64,000 nt of DNA, taken from positions 1 to 64,000 of the forward strand of contig PKTB01000023.1 in NCBI GenBank assembly GCA_002869385.1. The letters run 5' to 3'. The translations under genes and the position numbers were made by a program. The notes under the pieces were generated by a model. It saw only the letters and a list, made by a program, of their open reading frames with translations, was not told the origin of the DNA and made no database searches. This DNA comes from Marinilabiliales bacterium (GTDB lineage Bacteria; Bacteroidota; Bacteroidia; Bacteroidales; ML635J-15). This document shows positions 21,915-35,276 of the stretch, piece after piece (positions within the stretch are counted from its first letter, which is position 1; each line of letters begins with the position of its first letter).

Positions 21915-23774
21915 ATGGGAAACAACCAAAAGAAAGTAATTGAATTAGAAGAAGTGGTTGTCAAATTTGCCGGAGACTCAGGTGATGGTATGCAATTAAC
22001 AGGAACTCAGTTTTCTGATGCATCTGCCTCCTTTGGTAATGATTTGTCAACTTTTCCGGATTTTCCATCTGAGATTCGAGCTCCTCAAGGAACTGTAGCA
22101 GGAGTATCAGGATTTCAAGTTCATATAGGGCATAAGGAAATCCAAACACCGGGAGATCTTGCAGATGTATTGATTGCTCTTAACCCAGCGGCATTAAAAA
22201 CCAATATGAAATGGGTTAAGCCAGGAGCAACTATTATTATAGACATCGACCACTTTGACAACAAACATTACAAAAAAGCCGGATTTGTCGAAGACCCTTT
22301 ACATGATAACTCATTAAAAGGTTTTTAATTAATTAAAGCACCGATTACATCTCTTTCCAGAGCTACTGTAAAGTCATTAGGACTTGGTACAGACAACAAA
22401 ACAGCTGATAAAACAAGAAATCAGTTTGTTATGGGATTACTTTTCTGGTTGTTTAACCGTGATGTTAAGAAAGGTGAAGACTTTATTGCAAAGAAATTTG
22501 CTAAAAAGCCAGAATTGATAAAAATTAACCAAGCGGTTCTTTATGCAGGTTATGATTATGCTGAAACAGTTGAAGCTATTGCAACACAGTTTCATGTTAA
22601 TCCAGCGAAAAATAAGAAAGGTGTTTTCAGACAAATTACAGGAAATGTTGCAACTGCATGGGGGTTAATTGCTGGAGCTAAAAAAGCAGGCGTTAAACTA
22701 TTCTTGGGTTCATATCCTATTACTCCTGCGACAGAAATTCTTCAAGAACTTAGTCATCACAAAAATCTTGAAGTGAAAACATTTCAGGCAGATGATGAGA
22801 TTGCCGGTATATGTACTGCGATTGGTGCTAGTTTTGCTGGTCATCTTGGTGCAACTTCAACTTCAGGTCCTGGTTTAGCTTTAAAAACCGAAGCTGCCGG
22901 TCTTGGAGTAATTACCGAATTACCACTTGTTATTGTTGATGTTCAAAGAGGGGGACCTTCGACTGGATTACCAACTAAAACTGAGCAGAGCGATTTAATG
23001 CAAGCTATTCATGGTCGTCATGGCGAAAGCCCGGTGCCTGTTATAGCAGCATCATCACCAGGGAACTGCTTTAATTATGCATATGAAGCTTCAAGAATAG
23101 CATTAGAGCATATGACACAAGTTATTCTTTTAACTGATGGATATCTTGCTAATGGTACAGAATTATGGAAAATCCCTGATATCGAGAAAATAGCTGATAT
23201 TAAACCACCTATCGTAAAAGATAATGACCCTGATTTCCAACCTTATAAACGTGACCCGGAGAAATTAAACAGACCGTGGGCTGTTCCTGGTCAAGAAGGT
23301 TTACAACACAGAATCGGTGGGTTAGAAAAGTCGGATATTTATGGTGATGTTTCTCATGATCCATTTAATCATGAATTGATGTGTAAGTATCGTGATGAAA
23401 AAATTAAGAGAGTAGCAAACTATATTCCTAATCAAAAAGTAATTGGAAACCAGGATGGCGGAGAATTGTTAGTCATTGGTTGGGGAGGTACATTTGGAGC
23501 ACTTAATTCAGCTGTTAAGGAACTACGTGATGAAGGATATGATATCAGTTTGGCTCAATTTAACTATTTATATCCGTTACCAAAGAATACTGAAGAAGTT
23601 TTTAATAAATATAAAAAACACTTGGTGTGTGAATTGAATCTTGGCCAATTTGCGGAGTACTTGCGTTCGCAATTTCCACAATTCAACTATCAGCAATTTA
23701 ATAAAGTACAGGGGTTACCTTTCTTTATTCATGAATTAAAAATGAAATTTAAAGAAATTTTGGAGGAAAAATAG
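21915..23774 (+). CDS. korA: 2-oxoglutarate:ferredoxin oxidoreductase, fused gamma-alpha subunit, one in-frame TAA
   Basis: The frame encodes 619 residues. The gamma domain comes first (VVKFAGDSGDGMQLTGTQF; FPDFPSEIRAPQGTVAGVSG). The alpha domain follows (FLGSYPITPATEILQELS; FQADDEIAGICTAIGASFAG; TSTSGPGLALKTEAAGLG; VDVQRGGPSTGLPTKTEQSD). With KorB it oxidises 2-oxoglutarate to succinyl-CoA, reducing ferredoxin, or runs reductively. TAA at 22326-22328 (codon 138) follows SLKGF, and the frame continues with LIKAPITSL, where homologues have a contiguous chain. korB starts 2 bp downstream. A real knockout of this enzyme while korB stays intact is unlikely. Confidence 0.93.
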
Positions 23775-23776
23775 CT

Positions 23777-24796
23777 ATGACACAATCAAAAACAAAACTT
23801 ACAAGAGCGGACTTTCAAATAGATGGTCCTGTTAAATGGTGTGCAGGTTGTGGTGGTTATCCTATTTTAGCTGCTGTTCAAAAAGCACTACCTGAAACTG
23901 GTGTTACTAAAGATAATGTAGTCTTTATTTCAGGTATTGGATGTTCTTCAAGGTTTCCATATTATATAAAGACTTACGGTTTTCATACATTGCACGGAAG
24001 AGCATTAGCGATTGCATCCGGTGTAAAATCTGCACGTCCTGATTTACATGTTTGGGTTGCAACTGGTGATGGAGACTCTATGGCAATTGGTGGTAATCAT
24101 TTTATTCATACAATCCGTAGAAATATTGACCTTAATGTTATGATTTTTAATAATCAGATTTATGGTTTAACAAAAGGACAATATTCACCAACAACACCAA
24201 TGGGGTCACATACTAAAACTTCTACTGACGGAACAATTGAAAGTCCTTTTCAACCCGGCGAATTAACTATGGGGGCACAAGGAACTTTCTTTGCTCGTGT
24301 AATTGATAAGGAGCATAAGGGTATGGAATGTGTATTTGTTGATGCTGCTAAGCATAAAGGAACAAGTGTAATTGAGATTCTTCAGAACTGTGTTATATTT
24401 AATAATAATACACACGAAATGATTGTCGGTAAAGATGTTCGTGATGATCGTATTATCCTTTTAGAGCATGGTAAGAAGATGATTTTTGGTAAAGAAAAAG
24501 ACAGAGGTCTTATTCTGGACGGCCAGGAAATTAAAGCAGTGAAGATTGGAGAAAATGGTGTAACAATGGAAGATATCTTAGTACATGACGTTACAACTCA
24601 AAATCCTAATATTCATTACATGCTTGCTCGTATGACTTATCCGGATCACACTGTTGCAATAGGTGTGATTAGATCTGTTGAAAGACCTACTTATGATGCT
24701 CTTTTACAAGAACAGGTAGATCATGCAATGGCCACTTCTGAAATAAAAGATTTAAAAGGTCTTTTGCATTCAGGTAAAACATTTGAAATAAAATAA
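23777..24796 (+). CDS. korB: 2-oxoglutarate:ferredoxin oxidoreductase, thiamine-diphosphate beta subunit
   Basis: This intact 339-residue protein contains the cysteine pair WCAGCGGY that helps bind the iron-sulfur cluster. The TPP motif is present as GDGDSMAIGGNHFIHTIRRN, followed by NNQIYGLTKGQYSPTTP. It forms the catalytic core together with KorA, starting 2 nt after korA in one operon, and a terminator follows. It supplies succinyl-CoA and reduced ferredoxin to central metabolism, in keeping with the PFOR gene in this window. Confidence 0.96.
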   Translation: MTQSKTKLTRADFQIDGPVKWCAGCGGYPILAAVQKALPETGVTKDNVVFISGIGCSSRFPYYIKTYGFHTLHGRALAIASGVKSARPDLHVWVATGDGDSMAIGGNHFIHTIRRNIDLNVMIFNNQIYGLTKGQYSPTTPMGSHTKTSTDGTIESPFQPGELTMGAQGTFFARVIDKEHKGMECVFVDAAKHKGTSVIEILQNCVIFNNNTHEMIVGKDVRDDRIILLEHGKKMIFGKEKDRGLILDGQEIKAVKIGENGVTMEDILVHDVTTQNPNIHYMLARMTYPDHTVAIGVIRSVERPTYDALLQEQVDHAMATSEIKDLKGLLHSGKTFEIK

Positions 24797-24811
24797 GAAA
24801 TGCTGCAACAA

Positions 24812-24844
24812 AAAATAGGCTGTCCTTTAAGGGCAGCCTATTTT
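24812..24844. terminator. Intrinsic terminator after korAB / fabD
   Basis: AATAGGCTGTCC-TTTAA-GGGCAGCCTATT forms a long stem with A and T runs on both sides, serving the convergent korB and fabD genes. Confidence 0.8.
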
Positions 24845-24860
24845 ATTTATAATAGTTTTT

Positions 24861-25739
24861 TTAGTTAATCACCTGAGTGGTAACATTTCTATCAATTTTA
24901 CTGATAAGTCCTTTTAAAACTGCACCAGGTCCAACTTCAACAAATTCAGTTGCACCAAAAGTAATCATATTTTTCACGCTCTGAACCCATCTAACAGGAC
25001 TTGTAAGCTGTTTGATTAGGTTTTCTCTGATAGTTTCAGGGCTTGTGTTGTGATTTCCGTCAACATTCTGGAAAATTGGACAAACCGGAGTATTGAAATG
25101 GGTTTCATTTATTGCAATGCTTAATTCCTCTTTTGCCGGATCCATCAATGGTGAGTGGAATGCACCACCAACAGGAAGTTTAATAGCTCTTTTAGCACCG
25201 GCTTCAAGCATTTTCTCCATAGCTATTTCGATACCTTTGTCAGAACCGGAAATTACAACTTTATTTGGAGAATTATAATTTGCAGCAACAACAACTTCAT
25301 CAATAGATTCACAAATTTGATCAATAAGATCTGCATCTAGATTTAAAACAGCAGCCATACTCGAAGGGTTAACTTCGCAAGCTTTCTGCATTGCCATTGC
25401 ACGTTTGTAAACTAGTTTAAGACCATCCTCGAAGCTTAAAGCACCTGCAGCAACTAATGCTGAGAACTCACCAAGTGAATGACCTGCAACCATACCTGGT
25501 TGAGGATCATTTTCAAGACACATATAAGTTATTACAGAATGTAAAAAGATTGATGGTTGAGTAACTTTTGTTTGTTTTAGCTCTTCATCTGTTCCCTCAA
25601 ACATAATATCTGTAATTCTGTAGCCCAAAATTTCATTTGCTTTCTCAAATAATTCTTTTGCTTTAGGGTTTGAATCATAAAGTTCTTTACCCATTCCTAC
25701 AAATTGAGACCCTTGTCCCGGAAAAACGTAAGCTTTCAT
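24861..25739 (-). CDS. fabD: Malonyl-CoA:ACP transacylase
   Basis: The 292-residue protein has the N-terminal AYVFPGQGSQFVGMGKELYD and the nucleophile elbow AGHSLGEFSALVAAG (active-site Ser near 90). It also has the substrate-binding AFHSPLMDPA, with the catalytic His, and C-terminal FVEVGPGAVLKGLI. It transfers malonyl groups to acyl carrier protein for fatty-acid synthesis. It lies 21 bp downstream of folE on the same strand, so the two may be co-transcribed. No lesion is seen. Confidence 0.96.
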   Translation of the reverse strand: MKAYVFPGQGSQFVGMGKELYDSNPKAKELFEKANEILGYRITDIMFEGTDEELKQTKVTQPSIFLHSVITYMCLENDPQPGMVAGHSLGEFSALVAAGALSFEDGLKLVYKRAMAMQKACEVNPSSMAAVLNLDADLIDQICESIDEVVVAANYNSPNKVVISGSDKGIEIAMEKMLEAGAKRAIKLPVGGAFHSPLMDPAKEELSIAINETHFNTPVCPIFQNVDGNHNTSPETIRENLIKQLTSPVRWVQSVKNMITFGATEFVEVGPGAVLKGLISKIDRNVTTQVIN

Positions 25740-25760
25740 AATATCTGTTTTAATTTGTTT

Positions 25761-26387
25761 CTAAATATTTTTTCTATCAATAAGAGATAGGAATTCTTTT
25801 CTTGTCGCATCTTTTAAAAATGCACCTGTAAAATCTGATGTTGTTGTTATTGAATTCTGTTTTTGTACTCCTCTCATCTGCATACACATGTGATGAGCTT
25901 CAATAACTACGGCTACACCTAAAGGATTTAAGGTATTCTGGATACATTCTTTAATTTGAGTTGTTAGACGTTCCTGAACTTGTAATCTTCTGGCAAAGAC
26001 ATCAACAACTCTGGCAACCTTACTTAATCCTGTAATGTAATGATTTGGAATATATGCAACGTGTGCTTTGCCATAAAATGGTAGCATATGATGTTCACAC
26101 ATACTGTAGAGTTCAATATCTTTAACTATAACCATTTGTCTATAGTCTTCTTTAAACATTGCTGATTTAAGTATTTCCTCAGGATCCATATTGTATCCCT
26201 GTGTAAGGAACTGCATTGCTTTAGAAACTCTAACAGGTGTTTTTAGTAATCCTTCTCTATCAATATTCTCACCTAATAATTCTAAAATTGCTGAATAATG
26301 CTTAGCAATTTCCTCCGTTCTGTCTTTGTCAAATTTCTCAGTTTTGACATATCCACCTGCATCTTTGTTGTTTAATGAGAATTCCAT
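25761..26387 (-). CDS. folE: GTP cyclohydrolase I
   Basis: The start ATG at 26387 ([11 protein letters not shown]) is preferred; an upstream in-frame ATG at 26426 would add 13 residues that overlap the promoter region. The protein has about 208 residues. It carries the zinc and active-site motifs [20 protein letters not shown] and [15 protein letters not shown], and C-terminal [20 protein letters not shown] with the zinc-ligand Cys. It converts GTP to dihydroneopterin triphosphate, the first step of folate and pterin synthesis. It is divergent from mqnB. Confidence 0.96.
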   Translation of the reverse strand: MEFSLNNKDAGGYVKTEKFDKDRTEEIAKHYSAILELLGENIDREGLLKTPVRVSKAMQFLTQGYNMDPEEILKSAMFKEDYRQMVIVKDIELYSMCEHHMLPFYGKAHVAYIPNHYITGLSKVARVVDVFARRLQVQERLTTQIKECIQNTLNPLGVAVVIEAHHMCMQMRGVQKQNSITTTSDFTGAFLKDATRKEFLSLIDRKNI

Positions 26388-26433
26388 ACTTCTAAATTTT
26401 ATGCAAATTAAACAAAAATTACTCAAATTAAGT

Positions 26434-26441
26434 TAATTTTG
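26434..26441 (+). promoter_or_regulatory. -7 box of mqnB-mqnD
   Basis: TAATTTTG ends 14 nt before the mqnB ATG, so the transcript leader would be very short. No clear -33 element is seen. Confidence 0.4.
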
Positions 26442-26455
26442 CTAAAACATCTGTT

Positions 26456-27106
26456 ATGAGATTATTACTGGTATGTGCTACAAATATTGAAGCTAAGCAG
26501 ATTATCACTGAATTAGAGATGAGGAAGGTATCTGATTTTCTGTATGCTTCTGAAGAGTTTAATACCTATCTTCTTATTACAGGTATTGGGAGTGTAGCAA
26601 CTGTGTTTGCCATGTTATCACAGCGTAGCATATCGATGTATGATTTTTTAATAAATTTTGGTATTTCAGGAAGTTTTTCTAAGAATTATAAAATCGGAAA
26701 TTTGTATAATGTTACTTCCGATTATTTTGGAGATATTGGAATAAACGCAGAAAATGGTTTTAAGCAAGTATTTAAAACGGAGTTTAATGCTGCATATTCC
26801 AATTTAATAAATAATGGCAGATTGTATAATACATCAGATTTTCCACCTTTTTTTAGAGATTTAGATAAGCTTAGAGGAGTTACTGTAAGCGAACCAGAAC
26901 GTCAGTATTTTCAGGATGCCGATATTGAAACAATGGAAGGTTCTGCATTTATGCTAGTTGCAAAATACTACAAAAAAATGTTTGTGCAAATTAGTGGAAT
27001 TTCTAATATTATTGGAATTACAAAACGAAAAGACTGGGATATTAATACACCTATTCATAATTATAGTAATTTGATTATTGATTTTATAAAAAAGAATAAA
27101 GCGTGA
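26456..27106 (+). CDS. mqnB: Futalosine hydrolase (menaquinone synthesis, futalosine route)
   Basis: The 216-residue protein has a nucleoside-phosphorylase-like fold: N-terminal LLLVCATNIEAKQII, the INFGISGSF nucleoside loop, and the ETMEGSAFMLVAKYYK motif with QISGISNIIG. Its closest known relatives split futalosine into dehypoxanthine futalosine and hypoxanthine. The overlap with mqnD (GTGA at 27103-27106) supports this over a generic MTA/SAH nucleosidase. The two genes together indicate that the organism makes menaquinone by the futalosine pathway. Confidence 0.88.
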   Translation: MRLLLVCATNIEAKQIITELEMRKVSDFLYASEEFNTYLLITGIGSVATVFAMLSQRSISMYDFLINFGISGSFSKNYKIGNLYNVTSDYFGDIGINAENGFKQVFKTEFNAAYSNLINNGRLYNTSDFPPFFRDLDKLRGVTVSEPERQYFQDADIETMEGSAFMLVAKYYKKMFVQISGISNIIGITKRKDWDINTPIHNYSNLIIDFIKKNKA

Positions 27107-27933
27107 AATTGAATCTTGCCATATCATCATGCCCTAACGATACATTCATGTTTGATGCATTAATCAATAAAAAGATCGATACTAAAGCATATGAGTTTGA
27201 ATTAATAATTGGCGATATTTAACAGCTAAATTTATTGGCATTTGACAATGAGTCAGATATAAGCAAAATCAGTTTTCATTCTTATTTTAAAGTGATGGAT
27301 AGGTATCAGTTATTGAATTCCGGTGCTGCACTTGGGAAAAACTGCGGTCCATTAATTATTAGCAAGAGAAAAATCTATCCTGATGAGTTATCAGATTGTA
27401 AGATTGCTATTCCGGGAGTTAACACCACAGCAAATTTGTTATTACAATTACTTTTCCCATCAGTTAAAAGCAAGGTAAAATACCTTTTTTCTGATATTGA
27501 AGATGTTGTATTGTCAAACGAGTGTGATGCTGGTTTGGTAATACACGAAACAAGATTTACATTTAAAAATAGAGGTCTAAAACTTGTTTCAGATTTAGGC
27601 AACTTATGGGAAAAGAAATTCAGTTTGCCCATTCCTCTAGGGGGTATTGCAATTAAACGAGGATTAGATTCAACAACAAAAAATGATATAAATGAAATCT
27701 TAAGAAGCAGCATAGAGTTTTCATTGCAAAATCCGGATTCTGCGTTAAACTTTATGAAACAGTATGCCCAGGATATGGATGAAAATGTGATGATGCAGCA
27801 TGTAAATCTTTATGTCAATAATTTTTCTGTCGATATAGGAATAGAAGGTAAGTCAGCAATTAATAAACTAAAGAATGAGTATTTGTCGATAAATAAAAAT
27901 CAAAGTTTACAAGATTTAGATATTTTTATTTAA
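27103..27933 (+). CDS. mqnD: 1,4-dihydroxy-6-naphthoate synthase (futalosine route), one in-frame TAA
   Basis: A GTG start overlaps the mqnB stop by 4 bases; the protein starts VKLNLAISSCPNDTFMFDAL, the conserved N-terminus. The frame encodes 276 residues of a periplasmic-binding-protein-like fold with ISFHSYFKVM, GAALGKNCGPL, IAIPGVNTTANLLL and CDAGLVIHETRF. It turns cyclic dehypoxanthine futalosine into 1,4-dihydroxy-6-naphthoate. TAA at 27220-27222 (codon 40) sits in GDI*QLNLLAF, where the family has a glutamate (DVExLNxLA); GAA to TAA fits exactly. Its 3' end overlaps that of the convergent cca gene by 4 bp. Confidence 0.9.
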
Positions 27934-29351
27934 GATAACCCCATTTCCTTACCAATACTAATCATATAGTCTTTTGCAGCTTCATAATCATTAGGAATAA
28001 TTCCTTCAAGGATTGCTTCTTTAATAGCATTTTTAATTTCTCCCACAGCTTTTGATGCAGGAATGTTAAAATATGCCATGATTTCTTCACCACTAACAGG
28101 AGGTTGGAAATTTCTTAGTGAATCACGTTCTTCTACTTCAACTATTTTACGTCTGACATTTTTAAAATTCTCAATATATTTGGCGACTTTCTTTTCATTT
28201 TTAGATGTTATATCTGCTTCACAAAGAGTCATTAACTTGTCAATATCTTCACCTGCGTCAACAACAAGCCTGCGTATTGCAGAATCTGTAACAATATCTT
28301 CAACCAAAGCGATAGGGCGCATATGTAGATCAACTATTTTTTGTACAAATTTCATTTTGTCATTTAAAGGCAATCTGAATCTTTTAAAAATATCCGGAAC
28401 CATTTTAGCACCAATGAAATTGTGTGAGTGGAAAGTCCAACCTAAACCTTCTACAAACTTTTTAGTTCTTGGTTTTGCAATATCATGCAGTAAGGCTGAC
28501 CATCTTAACCAAAGGTCATCGCTTAATTTTGCTATATTGTCAACTACTTGAATAGTGTGAGAAAAATTATCTTTATGACTAATATTCTTTTGAGTGTCCA
28601 CACCTGCAAGGCGATAAAGTTCGGGAAAAATAATTTCTAATAAACCAGAATCAAATAGCAATCTAAAACCTATAGATGGTTTTTCAGACATAAGAATTTT
28701 GTTTAATTCGGTATGAACTCTCTCAGGTGTAATGATTTTAATACGGTTTTTATTTTCCTGAATTGCCTTAAAACTCCTTTCTGCAATTTCGAAATTAAGT
28801 TGACAAGCAAACCTTATCGCTCTTAACATTCTTAAAGGATCATCAGAGAAAGTAATTTTTGGGTCGAGAGGAGTCTTTATAATTTTATTATGTAAATCTT
28901 CAATTCCGGAAAATGGATCTATAAGCTCACCATAATTATCTTTATTTAGGCTGATAGCTAGTGCATTTATTGTAAAATCACGTCTTTTTTGATCATCTTC
29001 TATTGTTCCAAGTTCAACCTTTGGGTTTCTTGAATCTCTACTGTATGACTCTTTTCTGGCACCAACAAACTCAAATTCTGTATCATTATAATTGAACATT
29101 GCTGTCCCAAATGTTTTGTAAACAGTAGTTTTTTTTATGTTTAATCTTTTTGCAAGTTTCTTAGTAAAGTCAATTCCATTTCCATGTATAACAATATCTA
29201 TATCTTTATTGCCTTCTCTGTTGATTAATCTATCTCTTACAAACCCTCCTATTACATAGGCTTCTATGCCTTCTTCATGAGCTAATTCTGAGATTTTACC
29301 GAAAATCGGATTTTTCAGATAATGTGATTTATTTGTGTTTTTTGTGTCCAA
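27930..29351 (-). CDS. cca: CCA-adding / poly(A) polymerase family nucleotidyltransferase with HD domain
   Basis: The 473-residue protein carries the nucleotidyltransferase signature AYVIGGFVRDRLI (about 31-43), followed by the metal-binding DIDIV. Next come RRDFTINALA and DPLRMLRAIRFACQLNF, the neck motifs of class II tRNA nucleotidyltransferases. A central HD domain (WSALLHDIAKPRTK) and a C-terminal helical region follow. It adds or repairs the 3' CCA of tRNAs. The genomic tmRNA 3' end here lacks a complete CCA, so such an enzyme is needed. No lesion is seen. Confidence 0.92.
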   Translation of the reverse strand: MDTKNTNKSHYLKNPIFGKISELAHEEGIEAYVIGGFVRDRLINREGNKDIDIVIHGNGIDFTKKLAKRLNIKKTTVYKTFGTAMFNYNDTEFEFVGARKESYSRDSRNPKVELGTIEDDQKRRDFTINALAISLNKDNYGELIDPFSGIEDLHNKIIKTPLDPKITFSDDPLRMLRAIRFACQLNFEIAERSFKAIQENKNRIKIITPERVHTELNKILMSEKPSIGFRLLFDSGLLEIIFPELYRLAGVDTQKNISHKDNFSHTIQVVDNIAKLSDDLWLRWSALLHDIAKPRTKKFVEGLGWTFHSHNFIGAKMVPDIFKRFRLPLNDKMKFVQKIVDLHMRPIALVEDIVTDSAIRRLVVDAGEDIDKLMTLCEADITSKNEKKVAKYIENFKNVRRKIVEVEERDSLRNFQPPVSGEEIMAYFNIPASKAVGEIKNAIKEAILEGIIPNDYEAAKDYMISIGKEMGLS

Positions 29352-29417
29352 TTGAACAAAATTTAAACTTGTTTGTTATTACGAATGAATTTACAAAAAT
29401 ATTAAAAGAATTTTAAA

Positions 29418-29777
29418 ATGGCAGAACATCTAACGAAAGAAACATTTATCGAAAAGATTTTCGATTACACAACAGAAAAAGAATGGAATTATAAAGGTGA
29501 GAGACCGGCAATAATTGACTTTTATGCAGATTGTTGTCAGCCTTGTAAAATGGTTGCTCCAATTATCGAGGAATTAAGTGAGGAATATAAAGGTTTGGTT
29601 GATGTCTATAAAATAGACACAGAAGATCAACAAGAACTTGCCGGAGTATTCGGTATCAGAAGTATTCCTTCATTATTATTCATTCCTGTAGGTGCACAAC
29701 CACAGATGGCTGCAGGAGCTATTCCTAAAGAAGGATTTTTAAATGCATTCGAAGATATATTCGGAATAAAGAAATAG
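29418..29777 (+). CDS. trxA: Thioredoxin with unusual CCQPC active site
   Basis: The 119-residue protein has a thioredoxin fold: IIDFYADCCQPCKMVAPII, then KIDTEDQQELAGVFGIRSIPSLLFIP with the cis-proline loop. The redox pair is C40-Q-P-C43. The residue before it, almost always Trp in the family (WCxPC), is Cys here (TGT at 29532-29534 where TGG is expected). That is a G to T change at 29534, the same class as the nonsense lesions in this window. The expected role is reducing disulfides in cytoplasmic proteins. Confidence 0.9.
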   Translation: MAEHLTKETFIEKIFDYTTEKEWNYKGERPAIIDFYADCCQPCKMVAPIIEELSEEYKGLVDVYKIDTEDQQELAGVFGIRSIPSLLFIPVGAQPQMAAGAIPKEGFLNAFEDIFGIKK

Positions 29778-29804
29778 ATTTTGTTTTAGTGGTTTTTGGT
29801 TTTA

Positions 29805-29859
29805 GAAACCGAACGTTCAATTCTCTTGTGCTCATGAGAATAACTGTTCGGTTTCTTTC
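29805..29859. terminator. Intrinsic terminator after thioredoxin
   Basis: GAAACCGAAC (29805-29814) pairs with GTTCGGTTTC (29846-29855). A second inner stem, ATTCTC/GAGAAT, lies inside the loop, and a T-rich tail follows. Confidence 0.8.
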
Positions 29860-29874
29860 TTTTGATGCCACTCA

Positions 29875-29906
29875 TTTGTCTGATATTCTTTTATTTATTA
29901 TTTTTG
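29875..29906 (+). promoter_or_regulatory. Promoter of hutH
   Basis: TTTG (29875-29878), a 20-nt spacer and TATTTTTG (29899-29906) match the Bacteroidota consensus closely. It predicts a leader of about 118 nt before the ATG at 30031. Confidence 0.65.
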
Positions 29907-30030
29907 CAAGAAAGAAAACAATATGTTTTTAATAATTGAATATCTTATATTAGTAAACAGAACAGCATTGTTTTGTTAATCCCTTGTCTGGGTGATTATT
30001 TTCCTATTTTAAATTTAAAACATTTTAATA

Positions 30031-31506
30031 ATGATACATTATATTAGTGGTCAGGTACTTGACATTGAAATGGTATCTGAGATTATCAATAAAAACTACA
30101 AACTTGAAATATCTGATGATGCAAAAAACAAAATCAAAAAATGCAGATTATTCTTGGAGAATAAAATCAAAAACAGCAAAGAGCCAATCTATGGTATAAA
30201 TACTGGTTTTGGATCTTTATGTAATACATCTATTTCAAATGATGAATTGGAGCAATTACAAGAAAATCTTGTAAAATCACATGCTTGTGGAATGGGAGAC
30301 GAGGTCGATTCTGAGATTGTTAAACTTATGATGCTTCTTAAAGTACAGGCCTTATCATATGGGAAGTCTGCAATTTGTCTCGACACTGTTGAAAGACTAA
30401 TATATTTATTCAATAATGATATTATTCCTGTAGTATATCAGCAAGGATCACTTGGAGCATCCGGTGATTTGGCTCCACTTGCGCATATGACTCTTGCAAT
30501 ATTAGGAGAGGGGGAAGTTTATTATAAAGGCAAAAAGCAAAAAACATCCAAAGTTTATAATGAACTTGGTTTAGAACCTCATAAATTAAAGTAAAAAGAA
30601 GGATTGGCTCTTATGAATGGGACTCAGTTTATGCTTTCTCATGCTGTTTCAGCTTTGATCCGTTCAAAAAATATCCTTGACAAAGCTGATGAAATTGCAG
30701 CACTTTCAATAGATTCCTATTTAGGTAGAAAAGATCATTTTAACGAAAACTTACATACAATCAGGCCACATAAAGGTCAATTAGAGACTGCTTCAAATAT
30801 TTTGTCATATCTGGAAAATTCGGAAATTGGAGAACAAGCTAGAATTGCTGTTCAGGATCCATACTCTTTCAGATGTGTTCCACAGGTTCATGGTGCATCA
30901 AAAGATACTTATAATTATGTAAAATCTGTTGTTGAGACTGAGATGAATTCAGTTACTGATAATCCAACAGTTTTTCATGATGAGGATTTGGTTTTAAGTG
31001 GTGGTAATTTTCATGGGCAACCTTTGGCTTTAGTTTTAGATTTTTTAGCAATTGCACTTGCTGAGATAGCCAGCATTTCCGAAAGACGTGTTTATAGATT
31101 AATAAGTGTTGAAAGAAATTTACCTCCGTTTTTAGTGGCAAATCCGGGCTTAAACAGTGGTTTTATGATTCCACAGTATAGTGCAGCATCTATTGTAAGT
31201 CAGAATAAGCAATTATGCACTCCTGCAAGTGTTGATTCTATTTCTTCATCAAACGAACAGGAAGACCATGTAAGTATGGGAGCAAATGCAGCGACTAAAT
31301 TATTAAGAGTTGTTGCAAATGTTGAAAGAGTTTTAGGTGTAGAACTTTTTGCTGCAAGTAAGGCCTTAAGCTTTAGAGAACCATTAAAAACTTCACCTGC
31401 TTTACAAGAATTTGTAAATGAGTTTAGAAAACAAGTTCCACTTGTAGAAAACGATATTGTGATGTATGAAATGATGCACAAGGCTGAGGCATACATAAAG
31501 AGATAA
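30031..31506 (+). CDS. hutH: Histidine ammonia-lyase family protein, one in-frame TAA
   Basis: The frame encodes 491 residues. GINTGFGSLCNT and the MIO-forming Ala-Ser-Gly in GSLGASGDLAPLAHM (about 140-150) are present, as are QVHGASKDTYNYVKSVVETE, the NPTVF loop and SSNEQEDHVSMGANA. It deaminates histidine to urocanate; a tyrosine or phenylalanine ammonia-lyase activity cannot be excluded from sequence alone, and no other hut genes are adjacent. TAA at 30592-30594 (codon 188) lies in PHKLK*KEGLALMNGTQ, just before the invariant KEGLAL motif, and the frame then runs to the end. Confidence 0.9.
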
Positions 31507-31539
31507 AAAAAAAGCTGCCAATTGGCAGCTTTTTTTTTA
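31507..31539. terminator. Bidirectional intrinsic terminator hutH / nifJ
   Basis: The perfect palindrome AAGCTGCCAATTGGCAGCTT is flanked by long A and T runs between two convergent genes. Confidence 0.9.
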
Positions 31540-31551
31540 TCTTATTTTATC

Positions 31552-35088
<3,537 letters not shown>

Positions 35089-35179
35089 TTATATATCGTT
35101 ATCTTAGTAACTTTTCTTAGAGTCGCTAAATTAATATTTTTAATTAATTAAATAGCTGATTTTTATGTGTTTTGCAAAA

Positions 35180-35218
35180 TAAAAGCCAACTTAGAAATGT
35201 TCTAAATAAGGCTTTTAT
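35180..35218 (-). terminator. Hairpin downstream of rho
   Basis: ATAAAAGCC (35179-35187) pairs with GGCTTTTAT (35210-35218), with an inner TTAGAA-ATG-TTCTAA stem. It is a terminator-like structure between rho and nifJ. Confidence 0.5.
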
Positions 35219-35225
35219 ACAAACA

Positions 35226-35254
35226 AAAATGCATCCCTTACAGAATGCATTTTT
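35226..35254 (-). terminator. Intrinsic terminator of rho
   Basis: AAAATGCAT ... ATGCATTTTT forms a short stem with A/T runs, 23 bp past the rho stop on the minus strand. Confidence 0.6.
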
Positions 35255-35276
35255 CTTATGTTTTATGTGTTTTATG